From NCBI RefSeq assembly GCF_029714325.1, contig NZ_CP121666.1, positions 868,001 to 932,000 on the forward strand: a stretch of DNA of 64,000 nt. The letters run 5' to 3'. This document shows, one piece after another, positions 60,993 to 64,000 of the stretch (positions are counted from its first letter, which is position 1; each line of letters opens with the position of its first letter). A model generated the notes under the pieces. That model did no database searches, was not told the origin of the DNA, and worked only from the letters and a program-made list of their open reading frames with translations. The translations under genes were made by a program, and so were the position numbers. The DNA is from Bradyrhizobium sp. CB1717. Lineage in GTDB: Bacteria; Pseudomonadota; Alphaproteobacteria; Rhizobiales; Xanthobacteraceae.

Positions 60993-62080
60993 TCGTATCT
61001 CGTTACAATTATACTTCTCAATTTGGCGACCAACTCCCGGTAACGGTCGCCGCGATTCAAGAAGCCCTGCTCAATGGAGATTACATACTCGGCAACCACG
61101 TAGAATCATTCGAGACATCCTTCGCATCTCTTATAGGCGCGAATTATTGCGTCGGTGTCAATTCAGGAACGGACGCGCTAATCCTCGGCCTCTCTGCATG
61201 TGGGCTCGGGCAGGGATCTCGCATTGCTGTTCCAGCCAGCACGTTCCATGCGACTATCCTGGCCGTTGTTCGCATCGGTGCCATCCCCATTTTAATTGAT
61301 GCTGATCCTCGCACTTTCCTCATGGATTTGGATAGCCTTGAAGGTGAGCGCCACCTCGACGCAATTCTCCCCGTTCACCTCTTCGGACTGGCAGCTGATA
61401 TGGAGAAGATCAGGCTGCACGCGAACCGCATTGGGGCGATCGTCATCGAGGACTGCGCCCAGGCTCATGGTGCGATGGATGGCAGCCGGCGGACGGGGGC
61501 TCTTGGAGCGGTCGGCTGCTACAGTTTCCATCCGAGCAAGAATCTAGCCGCCGCAGGTGACGCTGGTGCTTGCGTTACCAACGATGCGGAGATTGCGGAG
61601 CGATTGCGATGGCTGCGGCAACTGGGGCAGAAGGCGCAAAATGACCACCTTGTTGCTGGCTTCAACTCGCGGCTGGATGTAATCCAGGCAATAGTGCTGA
61701 GCGTCAAGCTTCCAAAGTTGGAACAATGGAATCAAGCACGCGCCGCAATTGCAGCACGCTATCGGAGTGAATTGGGAATATACCCAGTGTCATTCCAGGA
61801 TCCGAGAGGTCCAGGTGAGCATGTGTATCATCTCTTTCAGATGCGCACTCGTGACCGAGACGCTCTGTTGAAACACCTTCGCGCGTTGGGAGTAGATGCG
61901 ACAATACGCTATCCCGTTCCTGTTCATCAACAGCCGGCCTTTAGGCAGGAACCGTGGGCTCAGGGCCGTTTTCCGGTGGCAGAGGCGCTCGCTAAAGAGC
62001 TGCTTTGCTTGCCCATTCGCCCAGATTTAACCGACGAGGAGATAACGCATGTTCTCAGGAGTGTGGGAGAATTCTTTTAG
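60989..62080 (+). CDS. DegT/DnrJ/EryC1 PLP aminotransferase
   Basis: A 363-residue sugar or cyclitol aminotransferase. VPASTFHATILAVVRIGAIP, VIEDCAQAHGA (Asp155, PLP pyridine partner), and SFHPSKNLAAAGDAGACVTN with the Schiff-base Lys184. The C-terminal YPVPVHQQPAF is typical of the family, which aminates keto-sugars and keto-cyclitols using Glu or Gln. Next to the cyclase it probably aminates the cyclitol ketone. The ATG at 60989 overlaps the 6PGL stop; a 23-codon longer frame upstream is ignored. Confidence 0.9.
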   Translation: MIVSRYNYTSQFGDQLPVTVAAIQEALLNGDYILGNHVESFETSFASLIGANYCVGVNSGTDALILGLSACGLGQGSRIAVPASTFHATILAVVRIGAIPILIDADPRTFLMDLDSLEGERHLDAILPVHLFGLAADMEKIRLHANRIGAIVIEDCAQAHGAMDGSRRTGALGAVGCYSFHPSKNLAAAGDAGACVTNDAEIAERLRWLRQLGQKAQNDHLVAGFNSRLDVIQAIVLSVKLPKLEQWNQARAAIAARYRSELGIYPVSFQDPRGPGEHVYHLFQMRTRDRDALLKHLRALGVDATIRYPVPVHQQPAFRQEPWAQGRFPVAEALAKELLCLPIRPDLTDEEITHVLRSVGEFF

Positions 62081-62091
62081 TGGGCGCGGAC

Positions 62092-63156
62092 ATGCACGAA
62101 CGCAGTTCTGATCAGCACCGCGCACCCTTTATAACTCGCGGGGTAACACTGACCGGCGGTGTACCTAGCTATGGTCCGATTCGCTGGAGCGGGGTCGCAC
62201 CAGATTTTGTTGCACGTGTCGAGTTAGCGGGGCTTTGTCGATCGGATCTCAGAGAAGCTCTAGGCGAACGCGCAGTGCGATCAGACTTCGGTCACGAACT
62301 CGTTCTTCGTGTCTTGAGCGCACCGCGCGAATCATGTTTGCGGTCTGGTGACCGGGTTGTCTACGATCCCCACATCGAGATCGAGCGAACGTCAGGATTC
62401 GCGGAGACGTTCTTCGCGCGTGGATCTTCTGAAGTACTTGAGAAGGCCTTCCTCAGAGTTCCAGAGGCGATGCCGGATGAAATCGCTCTATTCTGTGAGC
62501 CAATGGCCTGTGCCGTGCATGCGACTCGCGCCCTCCAGCGACACTATAAGGCTAGCAACGGACAAGGCGCAGCTCGTGCTGTGGCGTTCACGGCAGCCGG
62601 CTTGGCCTCACTGCTGCAGGCCAAGATACTTAAAGCCGACGGGGTTGCTGTAAGTCTTTATAATCGAACATGGCCACGCATCGAGGCGCTTCGCAGAAGT
62701 TCGGTCGTTGAGGCGATTGACGCATCTCTTCTAGCCCGTGCAGTGTCTGACAGCTTTGATACCGTTGTGACGTCTGGCGCATACAGCGACTCCGCGTCAC
62801 TTGAAGTCGCGTTTCGCATCGTTCGGCCCGGAGGGCTCGTGCTGTTGTTCGGCGGCACTCATCCAGGGGAGCGCACATTCGGTCTCCTCGACACCGACGG
62901 TATCCGTAGGAGTGAGAGGCTAGAGACCGTGACGATTTCAGGAAAGATCGTACTCGTGGGTGGAGCTTACGGCGCGACCACCGCCGACTTCGTCGATGCA
63001 ATGGATATCCTGCATCGGAGCGCCGTCTCGCTTGGCCTACGTAATATCCTCGATCGCCGTATCCGCCTGTCGGAGCTCCCCTCGCATATTCGAGACGTAA
63101 ACGCTGGCCTAAGCCTCAGCTATGGAAAGACCATCGTAGAGACTCGTCCGCTATAG
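62092..63156 (+). CDS. Zinc-type MDR alcohol dehydrogenase-like protein
   Basis: A 354-residue medium-chain dehydrogenase: ARVELAGLCRSDLREALGER (zinc Cys), SDFGHELVLRVL (His-Glu), and ALFCEPMACAVHATRALQRH (second zinc-side Glu). The cofactor domain is VAFTAAGLASLLQAKILKAD, with the GxGxxG motif blurred, and FRIVRPGGLVLLFGGTHPGE. Four structural-zinc Cys are absent. It probably oxidises or reduces a cyclitol hydroxyl, as BtrE-type enzymes do in aminocyclitol pathways. ATG 62092 is chosen; a GTG at 62080 overlapping the upstream stop is an alternative. Confidence 0.8.
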   Translation: MHERSSDQHRAPFITRGVTLTGGVPSYGPIRWSGVAPDFVARVELAGLCRSDLREALGERAVRSDFGHELVLRVLSAPRESCLRSGDRVVYDPHIEIERTSGFAETFFARGSSEVLEKAFLRVPEAMPDEIALFCEPMACAVHATRALQRHYKASNGQGAARAVAFTAAGLASLLQAKILKADGVAVSLYNRTWPRIEALRRSSVVEAIDASLLARAVSDSFDTVVTSGAYSDSASLEVAFRIVRPGGLVLLFGGTHPGERTFGLLDTDGIRRSERLETVTISGKIVLVGGAYGATTADFVDAMDILHRSAVSLGLRNILDRRIRLSELPSHIRDVNAGLSLSYGKTIVETRPL

Positions 63157-63174
63157 AACGAAGGTTTTTGAAAG

Positions 63175-63903
63175 ATGATGGGTTTCTCTGCGACATCAAA
63201 GGACGATCCCGCAGGCTTGATCAGCGGCAATACTCAGCTAATCGTCGCACCAGCCCTTCTCGCCGCCCCTGTCCTTACATTAGGCGTTGCGGCGCGCGCC
63301 TGCTCTCGCGCGGGCGCCGACGTGCTGCATATAGACGTCATGGATGGCAGGTTCACACCTTCCGTGACATTCGGCGCTTCACTCATCAAGGCCCTTAAGC
63401 AAGAGCGCGAGACTTCCATTCCACTGGACGTGCATTTGCTCATCGAAGACGTTGATCGCTATTTTGAAACCTATCTTGCCGCGGGAGCAGATATTCTTAC
63501 TATACACCTAGAAGCCAGCCGGAACCCTTATAGGACGCTGGAAGGAATCCGCGCGGCGCGATGCCGGACGGGGCTCGCTATTCTTCCAGCAACTCCTGTT
63601 TCTGCTATTCAGGAGTTGCTGCCACTTATCGACCTGCTCTTGATAATGACGGTCCACCCCGGAGAAAGTCGCTTCCTGAGTTCTGTCGTCGCGAAGATCG
63701 AACGTCTTAGGCTCTTGGCGAACCAGACGGGACGCGCATTCAGAATTGGCGTCGACGGCGGAGTTAGGCCCGATACTCTTCCCTCGATGGTAGCCGCGGG
63801 CGCCGATTGGATCGTCGCAGGTTCGGCCATCTTTAATGACAGAGAAGATATTTCGGCAACCATCGGCGGCCTCCGAGATCTCGCGATCAGAACAGCACAA
63901 TGA
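63175..63903 (+). CDS. Ribulose-phosphate 3-epimerase variant
   Basis: A 242-residue TIM-barrel protein: VAPALLAAPVLTLGVAARAC, LHIDVMDGRFTPSVTFGASL (metal and catalytic Asp), IPLDVHLLIEDVDRYFETYL, and FRIGVDGGVRPDTLPSMVAA (second catalytic Asp). The usual VNPGFGGQ loop is MTVHPGESRFL, so phosphate or substrate recognition is altered. The family interconverts ribulose and xylulose 5-phosphates or related epimers. It may feed sedoheptulose 7-phosphate to the cyclase, or epimerise a pathway intermediate. Its TGA overlaps the next ATG. Confidence 0.82.
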   Translation: MMGFSATSKDDPAGLISGNTQLIVAPALLAAPVLTLGVAARACSRAGADVLHIDVMDGRFTPSVTFGASLIKALKQERETSIPLDVHLLIEDVDRYFETYLAAGADILTIHLEASRNPYRTLEGIRAARCRTGLAILPATPVSAIQELLPLIDLLLIMTVHPGESRFLSSVVAKIERLRLLANQTGRAFRIGVDGGVRPDTLPSMVAAGADWIVAGSAIFNDREDISATIGGLRDLAIRTAQ

Positions 63904-64000
63904 CCCTCCGCTTCTCACTAGATGGCCACTTGGCCAGTCCGATCGTAGTATTCGATCTCGGCGGTACTTGGTTCAGGAGTGCTATCGCAGAACCCTGTGG
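63900..64000 (+). CDS. ROK-family kinase, 3' partial
   Basis: Thirty-three codons are visible before the right edge. FDLGGTWFRSAIAE is the phosphate-1 ATP-binding motif of ROK kinases. ROK enzymes phosphorylate glucose, N-acetylhexosamines or, in acarbose and validamycin clusters, the C7 cyclitol itself (the AcbM/ValC step). The ATG overlaps the epimerase stop. The zinc-binding and catalytic motifs lie outside the window. Confidence 0.75.
   Translation, partial: MTLRFSLDGHLASPIVVFDLGGTWFRSAIAEPC

Noticed and set aside
1..64000. CRISPR arrays, tRNA or rRNA genes, nod boxes
   Set aside because: None recognised by eye; no regularly spaced repeats, no cloverleaf or conserved rRNA segments, and no convincing nod-box consensus. 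A tRNA scan could still find one I missed.

Overview
The window reads as chromosomal DNA of a Bradyrhizobium-type alphaproteobacterium. The GC is high, and Rhizobiales-style palindromic repeats lie between the genes of the first 6 kb. Other pointers are an avidin close to the bradavidins, a rhizobial TtsI-type (type III secretion) promoter box, and a conjugation/excision control module matching that of Mesorhizobium symbiosis-island ICEs. These assignments are by recognition only; no database search was run.

Layout. (1) 1-6.3 kb is ordinary chromosome: end of an ABC permease gene, a D-2-hydroxyacid dehydrogenase, secreted and envelope proteins, and a DUF4239 membrane protein. (2) At about 6.45 kb a radC gene is cut, leaving only its 3' third; I take this as the left edge of accessory DNA. 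(3) 6.9-10.1 kb holds a TIR-domain gene with a partner, a tiny ORF with its own terminator, and an AlpA-like HTH gene. (4) 10.7-25.5 kb is an ICE maintenance block: an ArdC-like antirestriction protein, DUF2958, an avidin, a three-gene cassette ending in an SF2 helicase, a large ParB-like protein, a 1443-residue methylase/helicase of the strawberry-notch type, a Toprim protein and a DUF2493 protein. (5) 25.6-40 kb is mixed cargo and wreckage: a methyltransferase, a tts box followed by a frameshifted effector-like gene, an IS110-type element inside a decayed IS5-type transposase gene, a radical-SAM / PrnB-like / GNAT operon, a large outer-membrane barrel protein, and two copies (one broken) of a small membrane-protein gene. 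(6) 40.5-52.8 kb is the transfer core: DUF736, divergent QseC/QseM-like genes with twin palindromic operators, a split FseA-like activator whose halves lie in different frames, an RdfS-like excisionase, RepA, ParA, TraF, a transglycosylase, a relaxase, a TraG/VirD4 coupling protein and a ribbon-helix-helix protein. The trb mating-pair genes expected next are absent.

(7) 53.0-64.0 kb, directly after the transfer core, is the most unusual part: two divergent operons that look like an undescribed biosynthetic cluster. Rightward are a sugar-phosphate cyclase of the 2-epi-5-epi-valiolone synthase type, a HAD sugar phosphatase, 6-phosphogluconolactonase, a DegT aminotransferase, an MDR dehydrogenase, a ribulose-phosphate 3-epimerase variant and the start of a ROK kinase. 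Leftward are MurA-like and MurB-like paralogues, a dual-specificity phosphatase, an APH-fold kinase and, further on, a Nudix hydrolase. Together they suggest synthesis of an aminated C7 cyclitol from pentose-phosphate intermediates, possibly decorated with an enolpyruvyl/lactyl ether. The cluster continues past the right edge. No rRNA, tRNA or CRISPR array was recognised.
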